A stretch of 22,148 bases of DNA from Ophiothrix spiculata (GCA_000969725.1 JXSR01S029539.1); one strand, 5' to 3'; positions 9,701 through 17,648 are shown, counted from the first letter of the stretch. Notes: generated by a model from the sequence alone, not told the origin. Made by a program: numbers and translations.

Positions 9701-10948
9701 AATATTGCACCTTATGAGGAAATTTAGAATGCATATCAGGAAATTCTCACTTACATCCCCGGTAGTTGATACATTATTTTATATTCCAAAAGATGAGCTA
9801 TATTTAAGGAATTTTTATAGGGGAACCGGAACTCGCCACCATTTTGAATTCACGGCCGTGTAAATCCTATGGCATGGGACGGCAGCCATCTAGGATTGTC
9901 GCTCATGGAGGGTGAGTTATTGTACCTCCGGTATTTTACGGCTTCGAGTGCCACACGTGTTCGAATACCTCAATATAACGCTCTTTTTTCTGTATCAAAT
10001 GCAGTTAACTTGAGTCTTTGTCACACCTTTGTCAGGACACATTTTCTGCTGCAGATCATTATACCAGATTGCTCTTGCTGATGGTCTTTTCACATTTAAA
10101 ATAACAATATAACTGATATGAAGTAGTTGCCTTATTTCCAATAGGTAGGTTTCCAAAAAAACAAAAAACTTTTGCCATATGAGTGTGCACTGCTCATAAA
10201 CTTCAGAAAAGCCATGTTGAATAACTCTGCCAAGGGCTAGTCCAACTAGGCTTCAACCAGGGTTTCCATTCTCCGGCACAATAACAATTGTCCAGATTGC
10301 TTTTCCGCCGACCAACACTCCAAGCTGGGGGCGCGTCCCCCCGGCCCCCTTTGGGCAGGCCACTGGTCAACAAAGCAGAAATTGTATTTATTAAAACATA
10401 TGATGTACCTTATTCAGTTTGATGCTTGGTTTACAGTTAGGCCAAAAAAAAAATTGTTTGGTTGTCCTCCACAACTTTTTTTGAGCAAGTGTGGGCGGGC
10501 GGATTTTTTTTTTTAAGATTTTTTTTCAAATGTAAGTTAAAACTACACACAATTATGGCCTCTATAAAGATGCAAATAAGTCTACTGTACCGAAAAATAT
10601 ACACATTTAAAAACAGTTTTAAATGGAAACAAAATGAAAACAGCAACTTAAAAAATATTTTCAGAAAATGAAAATTCTCAAAGAAAAAAAACTTTTTTTG
10701 GAAATCTGAAAATTAGGCGTGGTATACTTTTGTACAGTAAAAACTTTTTCCAGTTTTGAAAAATAGGGGCGGGCGGTCAAGGACAACCAAACAACTTTTT
10801 TTTTGGCCTTACTAGACTAAATAACACTTTATCCCTATTTGATTTCCCACAGGCGCAGACACTTCAGCTAGACTTCTTGACTAAAATCCTGCCCAATTAT
10901 CATCACCTAAAGAAATCAACCCGTGCGAAGGTTGTAGCAGATAAATAA
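3678..10948 (+). CDS. DCTN6: Dynactin subunit 6 (p27), coding exons 2-7, 5' end missing
   Basis: DCTN6 is a left-handed beta-helix protein of the dynactin pointed-end complex (with p25/DCTN5, p62 and Arp11), which helps adapt dynein-dynactin to cargo in the cytoplasm. Joined exons are 3678-3742, 4184-4289, 5637-5710, 6025-6072, 8077-8219 and 10853-10948, all with GT-AG borders and compatible phases. The product contains [67 protein letters not shown] and [20 protein letters not shown], which I recognise as the DCTN6 hexapeptide-repeat helix and its conserved C-terminal helix. About 177 residues are present against 190 in human. The loop before MIIG is about 5 residues shorter than in human, and about 7 N-terminal residues lie in an unseen exon. 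The C-terminal tail ([10 protein letters not shown]) lacks the Thr-Pro of human p27. A serine codon is split at the first visible junction (phase 2). Identity is very sure; the N-terminus is unresolved. Confidence 0.95.
4184..4289 (+). CDS. DCTN6: DCTN6 coding exon, 3' part tandemly triplicated
   Basis: The acceptor is TTTTCTAG at 4176-4183. The exon encodes (G)[20 protein letters not shown] followed by [14 protein letters not shown] and ends with two bases of a codon that the next exon completes as Ser. The frame-keeping donor is AG|GTCAGT at 4290. Two further near-identical copies of the 3' part follow directly (to 4451), ending with donors at 4370 (GTCAGT) and 4450 (GTGAGT). Reading on past 4290 gives R-S-V-stop (TAA at 4297-4299), so only the first donor yields full-length protein by simple splicing. 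Confidence 0.9.
4212..4451 (+). repeat. 80-bp tandem triplication of DCTN6 exon 3 end plus donor GT
   Basis: Three units of 80 bp (4212-4291, 4292-4371, 4372-4451). Units 2 and 3 differ from each other at one base and from unit 1 at two or three. Each unit starts inside exon 3 and ends just after the GT of the splice donor. The shared A-to-T change at the fourth base of units 2 and 3 turns the junction hexamer GTCAGA into GTCAGT. 80 is not a multiple of three, so inclusion of extra copies shifts frame. Confidence 0.95.
4500..4865. repeat. Interspersed repeat with direct duplication of an AT-rich module
   Basis: The module AATATGCTAATTAAGTACCT followed by AATTTG(G/C)ATAATTTA occurs at about 4645-4678 and 4805-4838 in the same orientation, 160 bp apart. 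It lies next to the minisatellite at 4866-5260 and is probably part of the same composite repeat. Confidence 0.6.
4866..5260 (+). repeat. Minisatellite, ~120-bp units (three and a partial) with DR1-like motifs
   Basis: Unit starts (TTTGT..GA.TTCAAA) fall near 4866, 4995, 5113 and 5233. Each contains GTCTTGGACCAG or a close variant, and GGTGTCAA. Two units carry GGGTCAAAGGTCA (4960-4972 and 5090-5102), which is a direct repeat of nuclear receptor half-sites spaced by one base. It sits in DCTN6 intron 3. Confidence 0.85.
5501..5512. repeat. 12-bp perfect palindrome GGTTCGCGAACC
   Basis: The palindrome sits in a GC-richer tail (5460-5515) of the composite repeat occupying intron 3, preceded by GGCGAGACTACT. 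It may mark the end of that repeat family. Confidence 0.6.
5637..5710 (+). CDS. DCTN6: DCTN6 coding exon
   Basis: The acceptor TTTTATTTTTTAG ends at 5636 after a good pyrimidine tract. The exon encodes (S)[19 protein letters not shown] then FEVGC. The charged variable loop before MIIG is shorter than in human p27. The donor C|GTATCC at 5711 is weak outside the GT, but the phase-1 join to the next exon restores exactly the spacing between FEVGC and VGDNNVIE known from other species. Confidence 0.92.
5814..5876 (+). mobile_element. Probable SINE head (tRNA-like)
   Basis: GTGGCCAAGTGGATAAGGC at 5816-5836 matches the A-box and D-arm region of Ser/Leu-type tRNAs. AATTCGATCC near 5866-5875 is a degenerate B box at tRNA-like spacing. 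No full tRNA stem set and no SINE body was recognised after it, so this is probably a truncated SINE in intron 4 of DCTN6. Confidence 0.45.
6025..6072 (+). CDS. DCTN6: DCTN6 coding micro-exon (48 nt)
   Basis: The acceptor is TCTAACAG, ending at 6024, and the donor is AG|GTATGT at 6073. It encodes (R)[15 protein letters not shown], matching the GDNNVIESK turn of vertebrate DCTN6. The exon is only 48 nt, entering and leaving in phase 1. It is too short to stand out as an open frame and was placed by homology and phase. Confidence 0.92.
6150..6935 (-). mobile_element. LINE (CR1/Jockey-like) 3' remnant
   Basis: The minus strand encodes the C-terminal part of a non-LTR retrotransposon reverse transcriptase ORF. 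It reads [20 protein letters not shown] then [20 protein letters not shown] and [20 protein letters not shown] (6908 down to about 6730). After a frameshift near the A/T run at 6604-6616 it continues [10 protein letters not shown]...[20 protein letters not shown] to about 6434. Order and motifs (PYL.YGI..WG, ..[20 protein letters not shown]) are those of the thumb and C-terminal region. The 3' tail is a TTTGATTTTGATTTGGTTTG-like repeat near 6150-6190. It is 5'-truncated and dead, within DCTN6 intron 5. Confidence 0.88.
6964..7519. mobile_element. TGTCCCCGCC-ended non-autonomous element, 556 bp
   Basis: It opens with TGTCCCCGCC at 6964 and closes with GGCGGGGACA at 7519. Both ends are flanked by TATTTT (6958-6963 and 7520-7525), a possible 6-bp target duplication, although AT-rich. 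The left end reads TGTCCCCGCCGAACGAGTTC. The interior has GGTCA-rich repeats but no coding capacity. The superfamily is not certain. Confidence 0.7.
8077..8219 (+). CDS. DCTN6: DCTN6 coding exon
   Basis: The acceptor TCTCCTGTTTCAG ends at 8076 and the donor is CA|GTAAGT at 8220. It encodes (A)[37 protein letters not shown] and [10 protein letters not shown], i.e. the last beta-helix turns and the link to the C-terminal helix; [10 protein letters not shown] corresponds to VIPENTVIYG of human p27. It ends in phase 0. Confidence 0.95.
8345..8405. repeat. Perfect 25-bp hairpin in DCTN6 intron 6
   Basis: Left arm 8345-8369 begins GTCAGTGGTTCTTGAAATGG. Right arm 8381-8405 is its exact reverse complement, and the loop is 11 bp. 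It lies 125 bp after the exon 6 donor. Weak pairing continues just outside the arms (GTCTT against AAGAC). It may be a small inverted-repeat element or a foldable intronic RNA. Confidence 0.9.
8546..8913. mobile_element. hAT MITE, 368 bp, perfect 8-bp target duplication
   Basis: The terminal inverted repeat CAAGGAAATTATAATGG is perfect for 17 bp at both ends and continues imperfectly for about 100 bp. GTATAAAC flanks both sides (8538-8545 and 8914-8921). The duplication fits the hAT pattern nTnnnnAn and CAAGG fits YARNG. No transposase is present. It sits in DCTN6 intron 6. Confidence 0.93.
9158..9540 (-). mobile_element. tRNA-derived SINE, minus strand
   Basis: On the minus strand it begins near 9535 with TTGGCCGAGG (A-box-like), has AAGTTCGAGCCCT (B box) near 9466-9478, and a body with CTGGGCAAACCCATTTATC. 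The 3' part reads TTTGGCAAAGGCGTAATATA followed by AATGCC, with TAAT/ATT-rich tail sequence near 9158-9180. This order is typical of tRNA SINEs in marine invertebrates. The 66-codon open frame across its head is incidental. Confidence 0.65.
9806..9963 (+). mobile_element. Partial second copy of the 8546-8913 MITE family
   Basis: Shared blocks in the same order include GCCATTTTG or CCATTTTGAATT, CCGTGTAAATCCTAT, GGCAGCCATCT, TTGTCGCTCATGGAGGGTGA and TTGTACCTC. The left end TAAGGAATTTTTATAG resembles the TIR of the first copy. No matching right end was found, so it is truncated or strongly diverged. Confidence 0.7.
10440..10808. mobile_element. Harbinger-like MITE, 369 bp
   Basis: The left end at 10440 reads GGCCAAAAAAAAAATTGTTT, then GGTTGTCC; the right end at 10808 is its near-perfect reverse complement. 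TTA flanks both sides (10437-10439 and 10809-10811), matching the 3-bp TWA duplication of PIF/Harbinger elements. The subterminal GGGCGGGCGG is also mirrored. The interior is an A/T homopolymer mix with no coding. It ends only 44 bp before the last DCTN6 exon. Confidence 0.8.
10853..10948 (+). CDS. DCTN6: DCTN6 terminal coding exon with stop
   Basis: The acceptor GATTTCCCACAG ends at 10852. It encodes [20 protein letters not shown], then a short basic tail ending ADK, with stop TAA at 10946-10948. The [19 protein letters not shown] block is the highly conserved C-terminal helix of DCTN6. The tail has no Ser/Thr-Pro site. Confidence 0.95.
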   Translation, partial: AQTLQLDFLTKILPNYHHLKKSTRAKVVADK

Positions 10949-11160
10949 AGACTCCTGTGAACTGCAGAGATGCATGTAGTATGTATGTAGACCTGTATGT
11001 TAGGTCAGCTTCTAGTAAAGAGTACACACATTGTAACATTTTTATGAGTGTTTTTTTAAATCATATTTTTGTTCCAAAGGTTGGTTTCAAGAAGTGTTAT
11101 CTTTGGAAATACTTTTTTTGGACCCACAATAAATTTAAAGGTTTTATATGCACCTTTTAG
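10949..11160 (+). other. DCTN6: Probable DCTN6 3' UTR start with poly(A) signals
   Basis: An AATAAA overlaps the stop codon (10944-10949) and another lies at 11128-11133, followed by a T-rich stretch. The second is the better placed signal for a short 3' UTR of about 200 nt. Further AATAAA motifs occur downstream (for example 12050, 13234), so the true end cannot be fixed from sequence. Confidence 0.45.
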
Positions 11161-11274
11161 GAAATTTTCTAAAATTAAAGATATTAATTCAAGTTTAGGA
11201 AATCATATTTAAAGAATGCTGAGGGTTAAAAGCAACAAAGCTGTATTTGCTTGGCAATAATCCCTAGAACAACA

Positions 11275-11489
11275 GGGGTTGATTTCACTAACGTTAAAAT
11301 GCATCCTTAACCCATTGTAAGACCAAAACCCATCGTTAGCTACGACGAGCTCTAATGCATAGTTCATATACCATACGATTTAGTGAACACTTACGAAGGG
11401 TTTTCACATATTTGTGAAGTCTAGTTGTAGTTACAAGCTGAACCCTTCGTTAGCTGCGATGCGTCGTAAATGTTAGTGAAATCGACCCC
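11275..11489. mobile_element. MITE with GGGGTTGATTTCACTAAC ends
   Basis: The left end 11275-11292 and right end 11472-11489 are inverted copies with one mismatch over 18 bp. The interior has two related modules (CCATCGTTAGCTACGACGA and CCTTCGTTAGCTGCGATGC) in direct orientation. No clear target duplication is visible. Confidence 0.7.
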
Positions 11490-11514
11490 AGGTTTCAAGA
11501 CCTACTGGTGCTAT

Positions 11515-11667
11515 TAAGACTATGGTCACAATAACTTGTACGAACAGTTACGAGCAGCATTTAGTCCGTTTAAAAGGACCATGGGCAGCGAGCAGTGTGT
11601 GGGCATCGCGTGGTCCTATTAGATGGACTAAACACTGTTCGTACGATGTATTGTGACCATAGTCTTA
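11515..11667. mobile_element. Palindromic MITE, 153 bp
   Basis: The arms 11515-11581 and 11611-11667 are inverted copies beginning TAAGACTATGGTCACAATA. The left arm has about 10 extra bases (around TACGAGCAGC). A TA target duplication (Tc1/mariner style) is possible, because the palindrome ends in TA, but it cannot be proved. Confidence 0.75.
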
Positions 11668-12381
11668 GATGAATAATCTATTACTCGTGTATAAGATCAT
11701 TCATCTGGAAATACCCATCAGGTCTTGAAATCTTTTTTTTTTCCACAGGACTGTTGAAATACAGATATGGCATTGTTACTCTCTACCCTCGATATGTTGG
11801 AATTGGTTTTAGACTGTCTTTTATCCCCATAAAACATAAAAGTATGCAACCTCAACCCATACATTGCAAAGTTTGCAGCAATCTCAAGAAATTGATTTCT
11901 CAGTCGTTTTGGTTGCAATGGGCCATCAAATTGGTAGGATGAAATATGACCTTTTCTTAAGAGCCCGTCGTGGCTATTAATATGCAAATGATTCCTACTG
12001 CAGTATAACACTTCCAAAGTAATGCTGTAATTCCAAACCACCTCTCCCAAATAAAGTTAAATGACTAATTTAAAGTTTAGTCGATTTCAGATTAGCATGT
12101 CAGTGTTACTAAATACCCACATGAAGCTACGTTGTCTATGTCACTCATGACTTGTTGCGCTGCAGTAGAACTCATTTTCATATTGCTGAAAAAAGTTGCA
12201 TTTAATTCAAACTTTTGTGACGTGATGTAATCATGTTATCACAAATATACTGAGTTTGTACACCTAAAAAAAGAATGACCCCATCGATTGCGACTTTGAG
12301 TCAACCACAACTTTTGGATAGTCTGAAACTAACTACAAAGAACCCACAATTTTGGCCAAAAATACTTGGGACACTTTAATT
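11668..12381. other. Unassigned stretch with overlapping open frames
   Basis: A pyrimidine tract plus CAG at about 11727-11749 looks like a splice acceptor. It is followed by 60 or so open + strand codons to about 11942 (KYRYGIVTLYPRYVGIGFRL and on), while the minus strand is open for 110 codons (12050-11718). Neither product is recognised. Dual-open frames suggest repeat DNA or chance. Confidence 0.35.
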
Positions 12382-12392
12382 ACAATGATATA

Positions 12393-12785
12393 CGCGAATG
12401 AAGAGATTTATACGTGCTGGTTGAAGACATGAAATAATTTAATTTAATTTAGAACAATGCATCAGCACTCACGTTTTTTGGTCGAATAATTTCAGAGAAA
12501 CCCTTCTCCGTCCTCTCAGCGAATGGTATCCGAGTTGTGTCTGATGTCTGATTTCCTGTTCTGGACGTTGGTGGTGTCCTTTTTGATGTTGATAATAGGA
12601 AATCTTTCTTGATATATATTGCCTATCTCACTTTCCTTGGAATAAGCTTGTCCTCCCTGCACAAATTGGTATCTAGTTCATGTCCAGTGGCCTTGCTATG
12701 TTCAGCAAGGGCCGATTGGTTGGATGAAATTATTCGACCAAAAAACGTGAGTGCAGATGCATTGTATTAAATTTATTATTTCATG
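12393..12785 (-). mobile_element. Penelope-like element remnant with inverted ends
   Basis: Minus-strand translation from about 12726 to 12449 reads SSNQSALAEHSKATGHELDT, then REDKLIPRKVR, a TAG stop, AIYIKKDFLL, and later RTEKGFSEIIRPKNVSADAL with a terminal stop. A.AEH....GH and the RKVREAI-like block recall the C-terminal GIY-YIG region of Penelope-like retroelements. The outer 55-65 bp (12428-12494 and 12725-12785) are inverted copies. ACAATGATATA flanks at 12382-12392 and 12786-12796, an 11-bp putative target duplication. Confidence 0.7.
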
Positions 12786-12796
12786 ACAATGATATA

Positions 12797-13858
12797 GTTA
12801 TGAGTGCAATAGACCGTGGGTTCACAAGTTGTGACGACTCGGTTTCTCTCCCTCCCTGTCCAAGGACCTCCTTTCCCCACCATCCAATGTTGTGTTCTTA
12901 AAGATATATCTCATAACAACAATGCACAGGGGAGTGCAAGGTAAAGTGTCCCAACTATTTTGACCCAGATGGCAGATGATATTTTCAAATTTCCTGAAAT
13001 TATTAAACCATATCAAAATTTGTTAAATTAAACAAAAATATTGTATACATGACATTAAAGCACTAATAAATGGAACATGTTTTGGAAAGACTGTAAGTAA
13101 AATGTAAAGATATTTTATTTGTATATATTATGAATATTATTTATTACTATCAAGCTATTATCCACAGTGTGGAGCGTTTATGAAAGAGGTTTTCGTTTTT
13201 GACTGTAATAACACTAAATCCCAATACCTTCAATAAAGTTATTAAGATTTCTCTCATGTGACTTGGTCTTGCCTAGTGCTGTAATAATTGATTGTCGAAA
13301 GTATCAATTGTCGCAATATTTACAAATCTTTTGACATGTGGATAAACAAAAATGATTGTATCGATACTAAACGACGTCAGGGCTGAGGGAAAAAAAATGA
13401 CTACATACTTGAAATACTTATTAAATGTTGGTGTGACATTGTACATTCAATCCGAGTAAGTCTTTGGCTTTTAACAATAAAGGCATGATCGAATTGCAAT
13501 TTTGTACGTTATGTTCATAACGTACCATACCAAAGGTTTGTTTTTGTACTATGCATGATGCATGTATAGTGTTTGCCAAAAATCTTCGAACAAAATCAGT
13601 CACATGACCACCAATCGCAGTGTACCGATCGCGTTTGTAAACAATTGGCCCTGTACTCTGGATGTTTATTTACATTGTCCGTAGAATTGTGACGCCGACT
13701 TTAGTTTTCGTTGTTAAGCTCATACTTGTTACTGGTAACTGTATATCAAACTGTGTGATTATCAGTAATATTATCGACATGTCAGATGTTTGTCTTTCGA
13801 CATATCGATACCGCTACTCAAAAGCCTATCGATTACAGCACTATAGGTTAAACAATAA
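12797..13858. other. Stretch without recognised gene
   Basis: No supported coding exon. A near-perfect palindrome with 10-bp arms (GTACGTTATG, 2-bp loop) lies at 13504-13525. A + strand open frame of 92 codons (13662-13940) is hydrophobic at its N-terminus but is not recognised, and its 3' end runs into the inverted repeat at 13859-13953. Confidence 0.45.
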
Positions 13859-13953
13859 TTTATTGGACAGTGTAAACAAAAATCCAGAGCACAGGGCCCC
13901 ATTGTTTGTAAATACTATCCCTGCATGGATTTTTGTGTAAATTGTCCAATAAA
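13859..13953. repeat. Imperfect inverted repeat, ~28-bp arms
   Basis: The arms are TTTATTGGACA plus ACAAAAATCCA and the reverse complement, with a short mismatched segment between, around a ~40-bp loop. It looks like a small foldback element; no target duplication was identified. Confidence 0.7.
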
Positions 13954-14832
13954 TAGTTATGATGCCTTTAGTCGTGACATACCAACACCAGAAGATTATC
14001 CATTACATTCCATGGATACTTGTGCAAGAGGACAGCTTTCAACAAATACTTGCAGTAAAATGAATCTGTGATATCTTAAATAGTGTTTGGTTAACATCCA
14101 CTCACATGCAAACAGGTGGTATCGTGATATAAAACAAATATTGACTGCCTATGTTCATACATTTGCAAAGATATATGATTCTGACTGCACTCCATTCCCC
14201 ATGGCTTTGCCTTGTGCACTGGTAAAGTCCAAATTTGATCTCATGATATGATATATTTTGTACTATTGTACTCTCACACATTAAAAATTTACATCACATA
14301 AAGTTAGATGTTATAGATACAAGGCTCACCATTTTTTTTTTTAATTTATTGTCATTTGTTAGGCTCAAGTATCAGGATTTATTATCACAAGCTATTTGAA
14401 TGATGAACTTTAATGGACTAGACGGAACTATTCACTTCAATTTCAAATTATTTGTATCTTTCCGTTTATTCAATATTATTTAAAAGGTGTAGGTTCTGAT
14501 CAAATTCTCATCCCCCAGGGCTCAACCGGATGTACATGTAGTATATTTTATTCATATATTTGAAAAATAAAGAAACTTCGGGAAATGTAAATTTATAGAA
14601 TTATGATTTTATGAAGTAATTTGTTAAGCATAAGCAACTCATAATATCCCATTGTTGGGACATTGGTGTATATTATTAAATGTGAATAAAACTGATATAA
14701 CAGATGAAGAATTAGTAGTAGTATATTATTTAAATTTCATTGAAAAAGGTTTAGAAAAAATAGTTTGAAAGTAGAAAATAGAGAGCTTATAGAAAACCAC
14801 TAGTGGGGAGCCTGCGCGCGGAAATCTTTGAA
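13954..14832. other. AT-rich stretch without recognised gene
   Basis: I see nothing coding here: AT-rich sequence with scattered AATAAA motifs and a poly-T run near 14332-14342. Confidence 0.5.
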
Positions 14833-15300
14833 GGTTGACAAAGGATCATGACCATTATGTGGTTGTCATTGGTTATCCTTGATAAATCGACCTCTAGATG
14901 GCCTTACAGGTCACTTTGAAACTACCAGCATGTTATTTTGGGTTGACCAAGGATCATGCTTACCAAATTTGGTTGCCAAAGGTCATTCCTAAATAAATTG
15001 ACCTGCAGATGACCTTTGACCCATCAGGTCACTTTTAATCCACCATCAGTGTAAATTAAGGGTTGTCCAAGGGAGGATCATACTGACCAAATTTGGTTGC
15101 CATAGATCATTCCTAGACAAATTGACCTCTAGGTGACCTTTGACCTGTCGGGTCATTTTAAAACTTTCATTAATGTATTCTAGGACTTGGTTGGCCAAGG
15201 ATCATGCTGACCATATTTTGGTTGCCATCTATGTTATTCTAGACAATTTGATATCTAGATGACCGTTGACCTGTTGGGTCATCTCATAACACCTGTAACA
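14833..15300. repeat. Minisatellite, ~110-128-bp units (four) with DR1-like motifs
   Basis: Unit starts (GGTTGNCCAAGGATCATG-like) lie near 14833, 14940, 15061 and 15189. Each has GGTTGCCA..G.TCATTCCTA and a TGACCTTTGACC-like block. Perfect or near-perfect DR1 arrays occur at 15010-15022 and 15134-15146 on the minus sense. It resembles in motif content, but not in unit sequence, the array at 4866-5260. Confidence 0.85.
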
Positions 15301-15947
15301 AACCTCAGATTGTCGGGCCCTACCCCATTTCAATATCAACCCCATAGGTCTAAGAACAACGAAATGCATAGTCAGATGTACAGACAGATATGATATATAT
15401 ACATACAGACAGAACAAATCTCTTTTAGTAATATAGATTATTATTGAGTCTACGCCAGCTTTAACTATTAACACATTGTAATACTGCCCTCTGTTGAAAC
15501 TTTGTAATACTGCTAAAAATGAGTCTTATGAGTGACTCTAGTAAATATATGATAAAACCAAAGGAGCATATTACACTCTGGTATGTTGGAACTTTTGCCC
15601 CTTGGCCTCGCATCACTAAAACAGATAAATTTGCTACTCTGATTATTTTAGCCTTTTTGAGACCTGAAGGTAATGGACATTTTCAGTAGTGCTGTTGGAA
15701 AGAGTATACATAAAACCTTTTAGTCTTAAAGGGCTAAGATAATAGAGCATACAAGTGAACCAAATGACTGTTTTATTGATGCAAGGTCAAAGAGCAAAGT
15801 TCCAATGTGCCAGAGCCCTAAAACGCTCCTTGGATCAAATATGGTACCAAATTTTATGTACAAAGGGAACATTTTAAGTAGCTTTAGGGATACTTAATGT
15901 GCCTGCAGGCATTAACAGGTCTGAATGTTTGATAGGATTTGTAAAAT
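15301..15947. other. Stretch without recognised gene
   Basis: The first part (about 15300-15430), with its TACAGACAGATATGATATAT and similar runs, probably is the tail of the adjacent minisatellite-bearing repeat. The rest shows nothing I can name. Confidence 0.45.
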
Positions 15948-16100
15948 CAAAACTCAACCGGCGATTGACCGACCGGAACTCAACCAGTTGTATTTTCTTG
16001 GCGGATTGACTGACTGGAACTACCGGTTTTGGCTGGTTGCTATTGCTTTAAACAAAGACAAGCAGCCAGTTCCGGGCAGTCAGTCGCCAGTTGAGTTTTG
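15948..16100. mobile_element. Palindromic MITE, 153 bp, 33-bp arms
   Basis: Arms 15948-15980 (CAAAACTCAACCGGCGATTG and on) and 16068-16100 are inverted copies with about four mismatches. The interior repeats the ACCGG/AACTCAACCAG themes. The 68-codon open frame that crosses it is incidental. Confidence 0.75.
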
Positions 16101-16260
16101 TATGGCCCCTAAGGCCTGCTTAATCAAATGAAAGAAGCTGATTTCACCCCTCGATTTCACATGATTTTGCAATCATGCAAAGTGCTACAGTATAAAAGTT
16201 TCCCAAAGCAGTTTCCCCATCAGACAAAATTAAATTAATTCTAGTCATCCAGACATACCG

Positions 16261-16453
16261 TTAGCGCAAACCGACGTTGCGACCGCAACCTGGGATCTTC
16301 AGCTGGGTTTTGAAGAAATTGGATCTTGATCACTTCTGGTGACGGTGTTAGAAGAGGATGACGTCATACGACGAGGAATGTCCTTCAAGATCCAATTTCT
16401 TTACAACCCAGCTGAAGATCGCAGGTTGCGGTCGCAACGTCAGTTTGCGCTAA
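16261..16453. mobile_element. Long foldback element, 69-bp arms
   Basis: Arms 16261-16329 (TTAGCGCAAACCGACGTTGC and on) and 16385-16453 are inverted copies with about five mismatches over 69 bp, around a 55-bp loop. The loop contains a perfect TGACGTCA at 16359-16366. Outer flanks (about 16222-16241 and 16453-16472, AGACAAA.TTAAATTAATT) also pair, with an ~18-bp insertion on the left side. The original element was therefore probably longer. Confidence 0.85.
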
Positions 16454-16883
16454 AATTAATTTAAATTTGTCTATCTATCCAATCCCAGATGAATGAGAGT
16501 CTACACAGTTAGTTTCCCCAGTAGCTTTAAAAAAAATAGGTACATAAATATCCCAGTGTCTTTACAACTGACATAAATCAATGTGACAACCTAAGAGATA
16601 AAATTAGAGCAGCAGTTTTGATAACAGGGTTGCTGTGGCAGTTTGCCTCTGGCGATTATGTGCAATGGTAATCTATAACACATCCAAATTCCAGGGGGTG
16701 GCACTCCAATCAGCCGTTGGAGTCAATTTTCTGCCAAGAAAATTATTTTTTCATCATAGGACAGTCATGCCCTGCTTGATATGAAAAGGGTATCACAGTT
16801 TTAGTGATTTCTGGAAATATGGGCATTTTACCGCAGTAATGTTAGTGTATTAGGGCAAGTGAAAACATGATATTGACTGCTCC

Positions 16884-17422
16884 AAGAGAAGATGTCCTGT
16901 GCATCCAATCATGCATTGCTTCCTATGGAATTGTTTGTATAGGACATTATGCGCAAGAAGTTAGTGGTGAAATGACCCTAAATCAATGTTCGGCCAAAGA
17001 AAAAAAAACAATCTGTCTCACCTTCCCGCGCGGCGCGCATAGCTTTTAAAAATCCAAATTTAGCCCATTTCTTTTTTTTTTTTTAGGTTTTTGAAAGATT
17101 TCAGTTTTTTTTCATCTTTTTTTCCTACTACTGGAAAAAATTTAAAAAATGGCCGCGAAAAATAAAAGTGGCCGAAAATGCAATTTTAAAAAAATTAGGG
17201 GGTATTTCTGCATCCGCGTAGCCCTTTTTTACTTTAAAAAAACAACAACAATCGCATAGCGCTTAGGGTTTTGACCTTAAGTAAGCTGAGAAAGAGTTCT
17301 TTTTTTTTTGGCCTTAATTGTTAAAATCTTGCATTTTGGGCATGTTTCATCACTGCATAATTTTCTGTACAACAAATCAATAGGAAGCAATGCATGATGG
17401 GATACACACAATATCTTCTCTT
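16884..17422. mobile_element. Long-TIR element, 539 bp, 9-bp target duplication (MULE-like)
   Basis: The TIR begins AAGAGAAGAT at both ends and pairs imperfectly for about 85-120 bp, including CATGCATTGCTTCCTAT and an inner GGCCAAA plus A-run. GACTGCTCC flanks at 16875-16883 and 17423-17431. Long TIRs with a 9-bp duplication suggest a Mutator-like non-autonomous element. The interior is A/T homopolymer-rich and non-coding. Confidence 0.8.
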
Positions 17423-17648
17423 GACTGCTCCTATGTCTGGGTGATTTTTGGCATGCTTTGCGGCATGTCAGTGATACAGATCACTAATTTTCTAGCGTAT
17501 GGGATGTCTGGTTTAATTCGAATTATAAGCCCACCGTCTTTTTCTTTTCTTTTTTGGTGATGATAACATACAGTTGTATAGGAAGTATCCCCGACCCATG
17601 TATTCTCATGTTGCAGCCAGAAGGCTGGCATAAAGTGAATACTTCCTT

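Noticed and set aside
11718..12050. 110-codon minus-strand frame as a gene
   Set aside because: The opposite strand is also open over the same stretch, there is no recognisable domain, and the region is bordered by MITEs.
16992..17313. A separate Harbinger-like MITE with GGCCAAA ends nested at 16992-17313
   Set aside because: The flanks (TTC and TTA) do not form a clean duplication, and the pairing continues outward to 16884 and 17422 with an exact 9-bp duplication, so the GGCC blocks belong to the larger element's TIR.
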